A DNA stretch of 64,000 bases from Sphingomonas sanxanigenens DSM 19645 = NX02 (GCF_000512205.2 NZ_CP011450.1:1-64000), one strand, 5' to 3'; positions 8,285-16,022 are shown, counted from the first letter of the stretch. The notes: generated by a model from the letters alone, not told the origin. Numbers and translations: made by a program.

Positions 8285-8694
8285 CCCAGCTCTACATGCT
8301 CGATACCAACATCGTGTCGGAACTCGCGCGAAACCCGCACGGCGCCGTAGCCACCCGGATCGCGCAAGTCGGTGCCGATTCGATTTGCGTCAGCATCATC
8401 ACCGCGGCCGAGCTGCGCTACGGCTGCGCGAAGAAGGGGTCCCCCAGGCTCCTGGCCCAAATGGAGGCGATCCTCGGCAGCGTGTCCGTGCTTGCGCTCG
8501 ATGTCCCGGCGGACACTGAATATGGCGGTATCCGAGCCGAGCTGGAGAGCGCGGGCAAACCCATCGGGCCCAACGACCTCTTCATCGCGGCTCATGCCTA
8601 TGCGCTCGGCGCCACATTGGTGACCGCCAACATCGGCGAGTTCTCCCGCGTCCGGGCCCTCAAGGTGGAGAATTGGCTGAGCGACGTCCATTGA
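8281..8694 (+). CDS. vapC: VapC-type toxin, PIN-domain ribonuclease
   Basis: A 137-residue PIN domain with the acidic metal-binding pattern: D in YMLDTN (residue 8), E in TAAELRYG (about 44), D in GPNDLFIAAHA (about 99) and a last polar/acidic position in TANIGEF. VapC toxins cleave tRNA or rRNA and are neutralised by the cognate VapB. GTG start, four-base overlap with vapB. Length is typical, with no truncation, so the module looks functional. Confidence 0.9.
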   Translation: MTQLYMLDTNIVSELARNPHGAVATRIAQVGADSICVSIITAAELRYGCAKKGSPRLLAQMEAILGSVSVLALDVPADTEYGGIRAELESAGKPIGPNDLFIAAHAYALGATLVTANIGEFSRVRALKVENWLSDVH

Positions 8695-8790
8695 GGCGTT
8701 CGCACCGAGTGACGATAGCTCCCCAAAGTCGCCGGTCCTCGCCGTCTGCCCGGCACGCCGTCCAACCCTGTTCCGCTCAACCTCCAAGAC

Positions 8791-9993
8791 ATGCCGATCC
8801 AACCGCCTCCCGCTCCGCACCCCTCGCTGTTCATGCCCCTGAACCGGCCGCCCCGCGTACACCGCCTGCCGAAGATCGGCCGCAACGACCCGTGCTGGTG
8901 CGGATCGGGCAGGAAGTTCAAAGCGTGTCACGACGGGCGTGAGCGGCTGCCGCAATTCAACCACCACCATGTTGCCGAGGCGTTCCGCAAGGAGCTGCGC
9001 CGACGCTACTGCTCCTATGCCGGCGAGGCCGGCGAGCCATGTGGCGCCGAAATCATCGGCGCCCACACCGTTCAGAAGGAAGGCGGGCTGCGCGCGATCT
9101 CGCGCGCTGGGAAGGTCTATTCCCTTATCGCGACGATGGGCGGGCTCGAGAAGAATGGTGGCCGCCTCGACCCGCGGCTGGTGGGCATCGGCGACGCTTC
9201 GGTCTTCCCGGGCTTCTGCTCGACCCATGACAACGATCTCTTCAAGCCGATCGAGGACAAGGACTGCGCGATCGGCGCCTGGGAGGCGCTGCTTTTCGCC
9301 TATCGCGCGGTGTCGTTCGAAGCCTTCTTCAAGCGCGCCATGCTTGCGGTGGCGCCGCTCTTCGCACGGTTGGACGAGGGCCTGCCCGTCGAGGACCAGG
9401 AACTCGCCCAGAACATGGCGCGCCATTTCCATCACGGCGCTCTCGCGGGCGAGGCCGGCACGCGCGCCCGGAAGGCAGCCTATGACGCGCGGGTCCGAGC
9501 CCGGGACGTGAACGGCTTCTCCTATGCCTGGACACGCTTCGACGGGCTCCTGCCACTGGTCTGCTGCGGCGCGTTCCTACCCGACAATGATCTGACCGGC
9601 CGCCCGCTCCAACGACTTGCCCATGGCACGGGTCCGTTCGAGCAGGTCACGCTCAACATCACATCCTATGGCGGCCAGTCGGTCATCGTCTTCGGGTGGA
9701 CCGGCGGGCCCGAGGGCCCGGCGGAGCGCTTCGTGCGGTCCTACCAGAACCTCGGGGACGATGACCGCGCCGCCGCCGCGGTCCGCCTTGGTCTCGAATA
9801 TCTCGAAAACAGCTATCTGAGCCCGGCCTGGTGGGACGCACTGACCAGCGTCGATCGCCGCCGTCTCGTCCGCCATTCGGTCGAGACCCACGGTCCGCGT
9901 TCGGCGGCCGTCTCGCTCGGACTGCGCCAGCCAGTCCCCCATCTGCGCCTCCGCGTCATCGACCGGGGCGGAAGCCTGCCGACCTCGGTCTGA
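8791..9993 (+). CDS. SEC-C motif protein with HNH-like cysteine/histidine block
   Basis: A 400-residue protein. An N-terminal SEC-C zinc motif (GRNDPCWCGSGRKFKACH, about residues 30-47) resembles the SecA C-terminal metal-binding tail and often marks accessory or defence proteins. It is followed by a C...C...AHTVQKEGGLRAIS block at about residues 74-110, which looks like the treble-clef part of HNH-type nucleases, although I cannot confirm the catalytic histidine set. The rest is a helical domain and a beta-rich C-terminal part (LNITSYGGQSVIVFGW). The start could instead be the ATG at 8833; neither has a good ribosome-binding site. Function is unknown. Confidence 0.7.
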   Translation: MPIQPPPAPHPSLFMPLNRPPRVHRLPKIGRNDPCWCGSGRKFKACHDGRERLPQFNHHHVAEAFRKELRRRYCSYAGEAGEPCGAEIIGAHTVQKEGGLRAISRAGKVYSLIATMGGLEKNGGRLDPRLVGIGDASVFPGFCSTHDNDLFKPIEDKDCAIGAWEALLFAYRAVSFEAFFKRAMLAVAPLFARLDEGLPVEDQELAQNMARHFHHGALAGEAGTRARKAAYDARVRARDVNGFSYAWTRFDGLLPLVCCGAFLPDNDLTGRPLQRLAHGTGPFEQVTLNITSYGGQSVIVFGWTGGPEGPAERFVRSYQNLGDDDRAAAAVRLGLEYLENSYLSPAWWDALTSVDRRRLVRHSVETHGPRSAAVSLGLRQPVPHLRLRVIDRGGSLPTSV

Positions 9994-10255
9994 GCCGCCG
10001 GCCGGCGGTCAGTCGTCGCAGGGGCGCCGCGTCCCCAGGGCGCCGCGGCCTTCCTCCGCCTGTTCCTGCCACCTGCGGCGAGACAGGCCCGCCCCGCAAC
10101 CCCTGCCGGTCGCCCGTGTTGCCGCTATCGCGGCTGCCCGCGCCAGCTCCCTTCAGGAGTTCCCCTCCGCTCGCGCTCCGGTGCGGAGCGGGCCTGCACG
10201 CCGCTCCCCGGTGGCACCGGCGGAAAGGCCGCTGGACCCAACAAGGAGCATCGCC

Positions 10256-10576
10256 ATGAACAACGTCAACATCGCCGGCCGGGTCGCCAAGGATCCCGAC
10301 GCCCGCGGCAGCGTCACGACCCTCATCGTCGCGACCGATCGCGTGAAGCTCAGGGACGGGAAGACCTATGTCGACGAGGCGACCGGCTATACCGCCAAGG
10401 AAACCGAGTTCCACAAGGTCACCTGCTTCAACGGCCTCGGCAAGGCGGCGGCGTCGCGCGAGAAGGGCAATGTCGTCGCAGTGACCGGCCGGCTGCATTA
10501 TTCGAGCTGGGAAGACCGCGACGGTATCACTCGCTACGGTTGCGAGATCATCGCGGACAAGCTCGACTTCTTCTGA
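10256..10576 (+). CDS. ssb: Single-stranded DNA-binding protein (short SSB)
   Basis: A 106-residue OB-fold protein with SSB landmarks: MNNVNIAGRVAKDPDAR at the N terminus, then TEFHKVTCFNGLGKAAA, REKGNVVAVTGRLHYSSWED and GCEIIADKLDFF. It lacks the acidic C-terminal DDDIPF-type tail of housekeeping SSB, a common trait of element-encoded copies, so interactions with host repair proteins may be weaker. An AAGGAG ribosome-binding site precedes the ATG. It would coat single-stranded DNA during conjugative transfer or element replication. The 262 bases upstream are GC-rich and hold no gene. Confidence 0.85.
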   Translation: MNNVNIAGRVAKDPDARGSVTTLIVATDRVKLRDGKTYVDEATGYTAKETEFHKVTCFNGLGKAAASREKGNVVAVTGRLHYSSWEDRDGITRYGCEIIADKLDFF

Positions 10577-10583
10577 GCGCATG

Positions 10584-10609
10584 CCGGACGGCGCTCCGGC
10601 GCCGTCCGG
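10584..10609 (+). terminator. Hairpin between convergent genes
   Basis: CCGGACGGCGC and GCGCCGTCCGG form a perfect 11-bp stem with a four-base loop. No T-run follows on either strand. It lies between ssb and the convergent broken gene at 10625 and probably serves both as a terminator or 3' stabiliser. Confidence 0.5.
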
Positions 10610-10624
10610 ATCGGTCGAGCCCCG

Positions 10625-11352
10625 CTACCGCGCGTCAGCGTCAACGGGCGGCGCGAGCGGCGACACCGCGTTCGCATAGACCCACGCTCGGGCAAGCTGG
10701 CCGGTGAGCGGATCGCGATACATCACCAGGCGCCAGCGCCCCTGCCGCCTCTCGATCGCCAGCACCATTCCGTCGGGCGCCTTCAGCACCACGGCGCCCG
10801 CGCGCCGCGGTTCGCGCCGAAACGTCGCATCCCGGCTCAGCTCGGCCCTTGGAAGGTCCGCGACATAGGCTTCGTCCGCGCGCGCCTCGGCCTCGTGATA
10901 GCGACGTGTCTCTTGTTGAAGCGCCTCCGCCTTCTGGTTCAACGCGGCGAACGCCGCTTTCTCCTCGGGCGACTGATCAGGATGGAGGGCGGCGGTCGCC
11001 AGCAACAGGCCGAGGATTGCAGGCCGCTCGAGAGGCGACGCTGGTCGTCGAGCAACCCTGCGCTCCGGTCGACGATGCTGCGCGCGGCTTCAGAGATCGA
11101 CAGCGCCCAGGCACTGCTGGTGAGCTGCCGGAAATCGCGCTGGTGCCGACGATCCCGCTCCAGCACATCGAGGACGCCGCGATAGGGAGCGCCGAAGTCC
11201 CGAGCCAGCCGCTTCGAACGTCGGCCGCCTCCCGGATAGCCTGGCCGGCGGTGCCGGCGCCGAGCAACTCGCGATGGCGCCGGGCGCGCTCGCGCTCCTC
11301 GCGCAGGAGGCGCTCGACGCTGCTCTCGGGAAAGCCAAAACGGATCCTTCAT
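10625..11352 (-). pseudogene. Broken gene of unknown family, several frameshifts
   Basis: Read on the minus strand from ATG 11352, three frames in turn show coding character: FPESSVERLLREERERARRH near the start, RLARDFGAPYRGVLDVLERD in the middle, and SPEEKAAFAALNQKAEALQQ followed by GRWRLVMYRDPLTGQLARAW at the end. Joined, they would give a helical protein of roughly 240 residues. The first switch is explained by one extra C near 11341; the others lie near 11210 and 11010. The last part could instead be a separate 126-residue gene starting at TTG 11005, but no ribosome-binding site is seen there. The family is not recognised. Confidence 0.5.
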
Positions 11353-11594
11353 GCGCGCGATCCTGTCAGATCATCCCCATCCGCGCGACCGGCAATCGCC
11401 GCACCAGAGCATCCGCTGGAGGGCGGCGCATCCCGGCCCTTCGCGCTGCTCAGGCCGGGACCGGCGCTCTACTCGCCTCCGGCTCCCGGAGCCCCGCGAT
11501 GCGCGGGTCTCCGCCCTTCGGGTGACGATCACCTTGCGGGGGGCCTGGCTGCACCGTGGTGACCAAAAATCTCTCTCTCTGACTTCCTAGATAT

Positions 11595-11786
11595 GACGTG
11601 CGGGGATTCGAGCCCGTCAAGGATGAGCGGTTCCCCCAATTTTCACGAGCCCGCAACGCCCGCTACGCGTCCGCTCCGCGCCCGAGAAAATCGGCTCCCC
11701 CGCTCCCCGCTGGCGCGGCGTTAACCGGGGTCCGGCTGCGCCGGCTTCCCGGTTAACGTCCCTGACTGCCCCGACCGCCGCACGTC
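11595..11786 (+). repeat. Structured leader element, copy A
   Basis: An element homologous to the one at 14314-14478. The outer arms GACGTGCGG (11595-11603) and CCGCACGTC (11778-11786) pair. Inside, GAGCGG pairs with CCGCTC and ATTTTC with GAAAAT, with C-rich internal loops (TTCCCCCA and CGGCTCCCC). A further hairpin pairs CGTTAACCGGG (11719-11729) with CCCGGTTAACG (11748-11758). It lies upstream of the DUF2493 gene. Between the element and the ATG, AGCCTC can also pair with the GAGGCT that overlaps the ribosome-binding site. The region 11353-11831 contains no other recognisable feature. Confidence 0.6.
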
Positions 11787-11831
11787 GAAGGGGAAGCCTC
11801 ATCGAGTGGATGAGATCCAACGGAGGCTATC

Positions 11832-12809
11832 ATGCAGACCACTTTCACCAACTTCGCCGACCTCGCCAGCCACATCGCGGCAAGCCGAGAGAACGAGGAG
11901 CTGACGCAGACCTACGACGGCGCGTTCATCGAGCCGAACGAGATGGCGAAGCTCAGCATCGTCGACGCGCCGGAGGCACTCGACATGCCCGATCCCGAGC
12001 AGGTCCGGGCCGCCGTCGACATGATGATGCAGACGATGTTCGATGTCCTTCGCGACACGCGCATGGAGCCCTTCGCGAACGATCTCGCCTGGGGGTTCGC
12101 CAACAGCTTCCATGTCGTCGCCAAGCGGATCGAAGGGCGCGAGGACGATGCCGCCAAGAAGCTCGGCGAACTCGCCCGCAACTACGATCCGTCCGAGATC
12201 TACGCGACCGAACTGGAGGACACGCAGCTGCTCTGCCAGACCCTCCAGGGGTGCCGCGAGGCAATGGAATGCATGCGCGATCACGCCGCCGAGGTGTACC
12301 GCGTCGAGACCGGCAAGCCCTTCTCGCCGGTCCGCGGCAGCAGGGTCTCCAGCGCCCTCAACGCCTCGATGATCGACGCCCGTGACTATCTCGCGTCGCG
12401 CGCGCGGGAACGCCGTGAGCAGTTCGCACCCGAGGGTCCCGTAGTGGCCTTCTCCGGCGGGCAGGTCTGGGAGGATGCCGACCTCCTGTGGAACGGCCTC
12501 GACAGCATCAAGGCCCGCATCCCCGAGATGATCCTCGCGACAACCGCGCAGGCCAAGGGCTGCGATGCGGTGGCACACGCCTGGGCGGCATCGCGCGGCG
12601 TCAAGGTCATCCAGTTCCGTCTCGACCGCAGCCAGGGCAACCGCGCGGCCTTCGTCCGGAACGACCGCATCCTCGGCCTGAAGCCGGTCGAGGCGGTCAT
12701 CTGCGAGGGCTCGGGCATCCAGCAGAACCTCGCCCAGAAGCTGCGCCAGGCAGGCGTGCCGCTGCACATCGTCCGGCTCGCCCACCAGCGCACCGCACGG
12801 CGGGCGTGA
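11832..12809 (+). CDS. DUF2493 (SLOG-like) domain protein
   Basis: A 325-residue protein. The C-terminal part, from about residue 200, is a DUF2493/SLOG Rossmann-like domain (VVAFSGGQVWEDADLLWNGL, then LATTAQAKGCDAVAHAWAAS, GVKVIQFRLDRSQGNRAAF and AVICEGSGIQ). SLOG domains bind nucleotides or nucleotide-derived ligands, and this type is frequent on alphaproteobacterial plasmids. The N-terminal 190 residues are helical and unassigned. The GGAGGC ribosome-binding site lies just before the ATG and may be masked by an upstream AGCCTC. A terminator follows at 12819. The biological role is unknown. Confidence 0.8.
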   Translation: MQTTFTNFADLASHIAASRENEELTQTYDGAFIEPNEMAKLSIVDAPEALDMPDPEQVRAAVDMMMQTMFDVLRDTRMEPFANDLAWGFANSFHVVAKRIEGREDDAAKKLGELARNYDPSEIYATELEDTQLLCQTLQGCREAMECMRDHAAEVYRVETGKPFSPVRGSRVSSALNASMIDARDYLASRARERREQFAPEGPVVAFSGGQVWEDADLLWNGLDSIKARIPEMILATTAQAKGCDAVAHAWAASRGVKVIQFRLDRSQGNRAAFVRNDRILGLKPVEAVICEGSGIQQNLAQKLRQAGVPLHIVRLAHQRTARRA

Positions 12810-12818
12810 AGCCCTCGC

Positions 12819-12857
12819 GGAGAGGCTCCGGCCACGGCCGGGGCCTCTCCTCCTTTT
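12819..12857 (+). terminator. Rho-independent terminator after DUF2493 gene
   Basis: GGAGAGGC pairs with GCCTCTCC, and an inner CCGGCC with GGCCGG, followed by TCCTTTT. It lies nine bases after the stop codon. Confidence 0.75.
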
Positions 12858-12878
12858 GCTGCGTCAAGGGCGGCGCTC

Positions 12879-12895
12879 GGGGGCATCGAGCCCCC
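12879..12895 (+). repeat. Small hairpin repeat, copy 1
   Basis: GGGGG-CATCGAG-CCCCC lies just after the terminator of the DUF2493 gene. The same GGGGCATCGAGCCCC core recurs at 14803, again just after a terminator. Confidence 0.4.
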
Positions 12896-12998
12896 TCGCG
12901 CCGCGAGGAGCCGGCGCCGACGCGCAGCCGACCTGCAGACCCGCGAGGCGGCCAAGGGGAGAGGGATTGAGTGGGAGCGTTCAACAGGGGAGGACGAG

Positions 12999-13577
12999 AT
13001 GTCCATCACGTTTCGCATCGCCACCGCCGCTGACGACGAGGCCCGCCCGATGGCGGTCATTGCCGCGCGCCAGCTCGCCGCCTTTCGCACCTTCCTGCGC
13101 GGCGAGGGCGAGCGTATCGGCGCCGTGCTGCTCGACCCGGATGCTCCCGAGGACGCGTTCCTCTCCTACCGCTTCGAGGCTCGCGTCTGCCCGCTCGCAC
13201 TGGCGTCAATCGCCCGCCTCTTCGACTATGCCGCGGACGTCATTACCGTGGTCGAGGAAGCACAGTTCCGCGGGCGGCGCGTCAGCGTCTTTCGCGACGA
13301 GGCGGCTGGCACGATCAACCTGACCGTGGCGCTCACCACCGACATGGCGCTTGAACTCGACCTCGCCTCGAACAACGCGTTCGCGCTGCTCGAGAGCCTC
13401 GGCCTCGGCGCAGAAAGCGTGGGCGAGACCGCGATCGAGACCATCCGGGAACGCCTCGCCAGCCCGGCCGTCCGGCGGCACGCGGCCGAGCAGGGCGTAG
13501 CCCACCATATCGAACGGCTCGAGCGCCTTGTCGCGGCGGCGGCTCCCGACGAATCCTGCCGGCTGGAATGGGCCTAG
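12999..13577 (+). CDS. Hypothetical protein, 192 aa
   Basis: The ATG follows an AGGGGAGGA ribosome-binding site. The product is soluble and mixed alpha/beta, with an EEAQFRGRRVSVFRDEAAGT strand-turn region and a helical C-terminal third (ETIRERLASPAVRRHAAEQG). No family is recognised. It stands alone between two terminator or hairpin regions, with the minus-strand gene at 13665 convergent to it. Confidence 0.6.
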   Translation: MSITFRIATAADDEARPMAVIAARQLAAFRTFLRGEGERIGAVLLDPDAPEDAFLSYRFEARVCPLALASIARLFDYAADVITVVEEAQFRGRRVSVFRDEAAGTINLTVALTTDMALELDLASNNAFALLESLGLGAESVGETAIETIRERLASPAVRRHAAEQGVAHHIERLERLVAAAAPDESCRLEWA

Positions 13578-13664
13578 CCTCCACCCAGAACCGGTCGCCA
13601 GGCGGGGCGCGCCAGCTCGCTGGCGCGCCCTCACCGCCTCCGAAAGCCAGGCCTCTCACCCGCG

Positions 13665-13841
13665 TCAGGATGCGGCCGCATGATCCATCTGCGGAGCCCG
13701 CTTCAGCACTGCATCCACGGCGTCGCGGAGGTGCGCGGCAGCCTTGTCCTCGTCCGCCGCTTCCAGCCACTCCAGCGCCTGCCGCATCAGCGCGAGCGCC
13801 ATCGCTTTCTGGAGCGTCGGGTCCGTGTCGAGATCGTCCAT
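13665..13841 (-). CDS. Small helical protein, 58 aa
   Basis: Chosen start MDDLDTDPTLQKAMA at 13841; an upstream in-frame extension to 13949 is basic and looks non-coding. The product is helical (ALMRQALEWLEAADEDKAAA). The ribosome-binding site is weak. Proteins of this size and type are common, unnamed plasmid genes. Low evidence beyond the coding pattern. Confidence 0.4.
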   Translation of the reverse strand: MDDLDTDPTLQKAMALALMRQALEWLEAADEDKAAAHLRDAVDAVLKRAPQMDHAAAS

Positions 13842-14313
13842 TTCGATTGCCCGGGCGCACCTGATCCCAGCGGTCGCGTCGGAGCGCCCCGTCCAACGAA
13901 CTCCCGCGCGCTGGGCGCGGGAGCCGGGGCTGGTAACACGTCGAGACATGCGCCTACGCTTTTAGTGCCGGGGCACCTGGACATATGCGCAGGCACCCCG
14001 GCGTGAGACCACACCGAGTTGCCGTTCTCGACGGGATTACCAGTCCCGGCGCTGCCGCTCTGCAGCGCCCCTGCGGACTAACATAGGCATATCGGCGAAC
14101 CAACCCGCGACTGCTCGCCGGCTGTTTGCGCCCCCCGGTCAATGATGGTTGGGCGCGCCCGCGCGGCGGCCCCAAGATCGATCAGATCTCGCGGTCCCGC
14201 CGCACGTGGCCGGACCATTCCCGCGTGTCAAATCGACCGCCGCGGTCGAGGGTGCTCACGCCGGCCGTCGCGCCCGGATCAGAGGATGAAATCTCTCACA
14301 GACTTCCCAGTGT
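13842..14313. other. Intergenic region, no gene seen
   Basis: No convincing coding sequence. The one clear feature is a hairpin at 13967-14002, pairing GCCGGGG with CCCCGGC and CCTG with CAGG. The 3' edge leads into structured element copy B, whose homology with copy A begins slightly upstream of its outer stem (AATCTCTC, then GACTTCC). Confidence 0.5.
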
Positions 14314-14478
14314 GTCGTTGAGGGAGACGCCGCGTCAAGAATGAGCGGTGCCCCCAATTTTGCCGCGGCCTGCGCTCCGCTTCGCTCCACTCCGACCACG
14401 ACAAAATCGGCACCCCCGCTCCCCGCTTCGCGGCTCCGGCTTCGCCTCCGTTCCTGACCCGGCGTCTCCCTCAACGAC
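14314..14478 (+). repeat. Structured leader element, copy B
   Basis: A perfect 19-bp inverted repeat encloses the element: GTCGTTGAGGGAGACGCCG (14314-14332) and its complement (14460-14478). Inside, GAGCGG pairs with CCGCTC and ATTTTG with CAAAAT. The inner core matches copy A (GCCCCCAATTTT and AAAATCGGCACCCCC), while the outer stem differs in sequence and still pairs. In copy A the stem is ATTTTC/GAAAAT, so one pair changes from C-G to G-C and pairing is kept. It lies about 40 bases before the ATG of the 74-residue gene, whose ribosome-binding site follows a CTGTC/GACAG hairpin. Confidence 0.65.
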
Positions 14479-14516
14479 GGCCATTCCCCTGTCATTCAAG
14501 ACGACAGGAGGCTCCA

Positions 14517-14741
14517 ATGCAGATCAACCCGACCAGCGCCCACAACGATACCGCCGCCTACCTCGCCGCCCTCGCATACGCCGAGCGCCGCGCACTCCAC
14601 AGCTTCTTCGACCAGCACGTCATCGAGGACGATACGCGGGTCTACATCGCCATCGATGAGGGCGACTATGGCGCGCTGCCGATGGCGCTCATCGACCGAG
14701 TGGTGCACACGGTCCCGGGCGGCATGTCCGACGAGTTCTGA
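14517..14741 (+). CDS. Small conserved-looking protein, 74 aa
   Basis: The ATG is preceded by a strong AGGAGGC ribosome-binding site and a complex leader (copy B). The product is acidic and soluble (DDTRVYIAIDEGDYGALPMA) without motifs I can name. A terminator directly follows, so this is a monocistronic unit with its own leader and terminator, which supports a real and regulated gene. Confidence 0.65.
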   Translation: MQINPTSAHNDTAAYLAALAYAERRALHSFFDQHVIEDDTRVYIAIDEGDYGALPMALIDRVVHTVPGGMSDEF

Positions 14742-14748
14742 AACGACA

Positions 14749-14779
14749 GGGAGGGGCGGAAACGCCTCTCCCTTTTTTT
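14749..14779 (+). terminator. Rho-independent terminator
   Basis: GGGAGGGGCG pairs with CGCCTCTCCC around a GAAA tetraloop, followed by seven Ts, eight bases after the stop codon. Confidence 0.85.
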
Positions 14780-14794
14780 GCTGCCGGGGCATAC

Positions 14795-14825
14795 GGGCAT
14801 GAGGGGCATCGAGCCCCCCATGCCC
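14795..14825 (+). repeat. Small hairpin repeat, copy 2
   Basis: GGGCATG pairs with CATGCCC around an inner GGGGC/GCCCC stem with ATCGA in the loop. It shares the GGGGCATCGAGCCCC core with 12879-12895 and also follows a terminator. Confidence 0.4.
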
Positions 14826-14855
14826 GTGCCGCGACTGCGTCGCGGCGGGTCCGGC

Positions 14856-15074
14856 TCAGGCCGCGAGCCGCCGCTCCACTTCCTCGATTCCGAGCGCCTT
14901 GATACGTTTGGTCAGCGCTTCCAGGCGAGAGGCGGGGAGCCTGAGCAACCCTGCCTTCTCGATAGTCCTGATCGCCTCCTCGCGTTCGCGTTTCGCGAGC
15001 TGCTCGCGGCGCTCCGCCAACCGGCGCTCCTCTTCCTCGAGCGCCTGTCGTTCCTGTTCCAAAGTCCGTGCCAT
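14856..15074 (-). CDS. Small coiled-coil protein near transfer genes
   Basis: Start chosen at MARTLEQERQALEEEE (15074); an upstream in-frame start at 15092 is possible. The 72-residue product has a charged N-terminal coiled coil rich in Glu and Arg and a short C-terminal domain (IRTIEKAGLLRLPASRLEAL). The layout is like the small TraC/TraD-type proteins next to relaxase genes on Ti-type plasmids, an analogy and not a homology claim. It is transcribed away from the oriT region. Confidence 0.6.
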   Translation of the reverse strand: MARTLEQERQALEEEERRLAERREQLAKREREEAIRTIEKAGLLRLPASRLEALTKRIKALGIEEVERRLAA

Positions 15075-15116
15075 AAGGGCCTCGCTGTTCAAAGCTGATC
15101 GGGCCGTGAACGCGGC

Positions 15117-15404
15117 CTATTGTTGAAGCGCCTTGATCACGCATTCAAGGGGCTTGGCATGTTTCGGGCGGCTCGGCGGCACCTTCCGGCGCCGCCGCAC
15201 GGGCTCTACTCGCGTGTCGAAGACACGCTCACGAAGCCCGCGCGCGCCGTCTTCGCCCATTCGGGTGACGATCCTTGCCGATCGGGTTCGGCCTTCATAT
15301 CCGAGCCGCGGACGTTCCGGACAGCTGGCGACGCAGGCCGCAGCTTCCCACTTTCGCGCCAGCCGTTCGCGGCGGCGCCGGTTCCGCGCGACGCGCGGCT
15401 CCAT
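15117..15404 (-). CDS. Small basic protein, 95 aa
   Basis: It lies directly upstream of the coiled-coil gene on the same strand and would share its transcript. The product is very basic (RNRRRRERLARKWEAA, later VEPVRRRRKVPPSRPKHAK), suggesting nucleic-acid contact. The family is not recognised, and the start at 15404 has no clear ribosome-binding site. Position beside the oriT makes an auxiliary transfer role conceivable. Confidence 0.4.
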   Translation of the reverse strand: MEPRVARNRRRRERLARKWEAAACVASCPERPRLGYEGRTRSARIVTRMGEDGARGLRERVFDTRVEPVRRRRKVPPSRPKHAKPLECVIKALQQ

Positions 15405-15482
15405 TCCCGGCCGGAGCCGGGACCCACCCCTGAACGACGATCACCAGGACCGCCCGGGGACCTGGAGCAATCCTGATAGATT

Positions 15483-15512
15483 CTAGCACACCCTACGCAC
15501 CTAGCGGTGCAA
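15483..15512 (-). other. oriT: Candidate oriT nic region (MobF type)
   Basis: On the minus strand, GCACC-GCTA-GGTGC forms a hairpin followed at once by GTAGGGTGTGCTAG. This is the arrangement recognised by MobF relaxases: in R388 a GCACC...GGTGC hairpin runs into the nic sequence, and in F a hairpin runs into GTGGGGTGT^GGTGC. The predicted nick is between GTAGGGTGT and GC, opposite the step 15487/15488. The site lies 225 bases before the ribbon-helix-helix gene and the TraD and MobF genes. A direct repeat CAATGGCTTA (15528-15537 and 15602-15611) may be a binding site for accessory protein. The rest of 15405-15734 shows no gene. Confidence 0.65.
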
Positions 15513-15734
15513 GTTTCCGGGGTATGTCAATGGCTTACGAGCAATCTGGTGAGTGCCACGCCGTGGGACAGTTCGGCGCTCAGGTCCGATCCCAGCTATT
15601 CCAATGGCTTAGGCGTCCCACGCGGTCACACGCAGTCCGTGCGACGGCAATACCCTTTGCGCTGAGTGCGGCGATCGACTATAAGGCTCGTCGCCTCTTT
15701 CAATCCCCACCAGCCTCTCTGCTAGGAGGCTGGT

Positions 15735-16022
15735 TTGTCCACTACCAGGCATTGCACGGTTCGGCTGAACCGCCAGCAGCACGATCGCATCCTCGCGCTC
15801 GCTACCGAGCAGAATTGCAATCCGTCGGAGGTGATCCGGGCGGCCGTTGATGCCTATCTCGGCACCGCCACGCTCCTCACGTCAAGCCATCGCCGGCTCG
15901 CGCGCATCAGCGAGTTCATGCAGCTTGCGCTCGACGTCATCATCAGCGAGCAATATCCCGAGTTCCGCGACCGGATCATCGCCAACGCCGACAAGCGCCT
16001 GGAGCAATACCATGGCGCGTAA
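15735..16022 (+). CDS. Ribbon-helix-helix protein, TrwA/TraY-like
   Basis: A 95-residue protein. The first about 45 residues form a ribbon-helix-helix DNA-binding domain (RHCTVRLNRQQHDRILALAT, then PSEVIRAAVDAYL). The TTG start is fixed by AGGAGG at 15724-15729. It overlaps the coupling-protein gene by 11 bases. In R388 the equivalent TrwA binds oriT and helps TrwC nick it, while also repressing the operon; the same gene order here (oriT, RHH, coupling protein, MobF) supports that role by analogy. Confidence 0.75.
   Translation: MSTTRHCTVRLNRQQHDRILALATEQNCNPSEVIRAAVDAYLGTATLLTSSHRRLARISEFMQLALDVIISEQYPEFRDRIIANADKRLEQYHGA

Noticed and set aside
11601-11616. GGGGATTCGAGCCC looks like a tRNA T-arm
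   Set aside because: No acceptor, D or anticodon arms surround it; it is part of structured element A.
15847-16011. N-terminal extension of the TraD frame
   Set aside because: It runs through the ribbon-helix-helix gene in another frame and reads as low-complexity Ser/Arg; the ATG at 16012 gives the family's N terminus.
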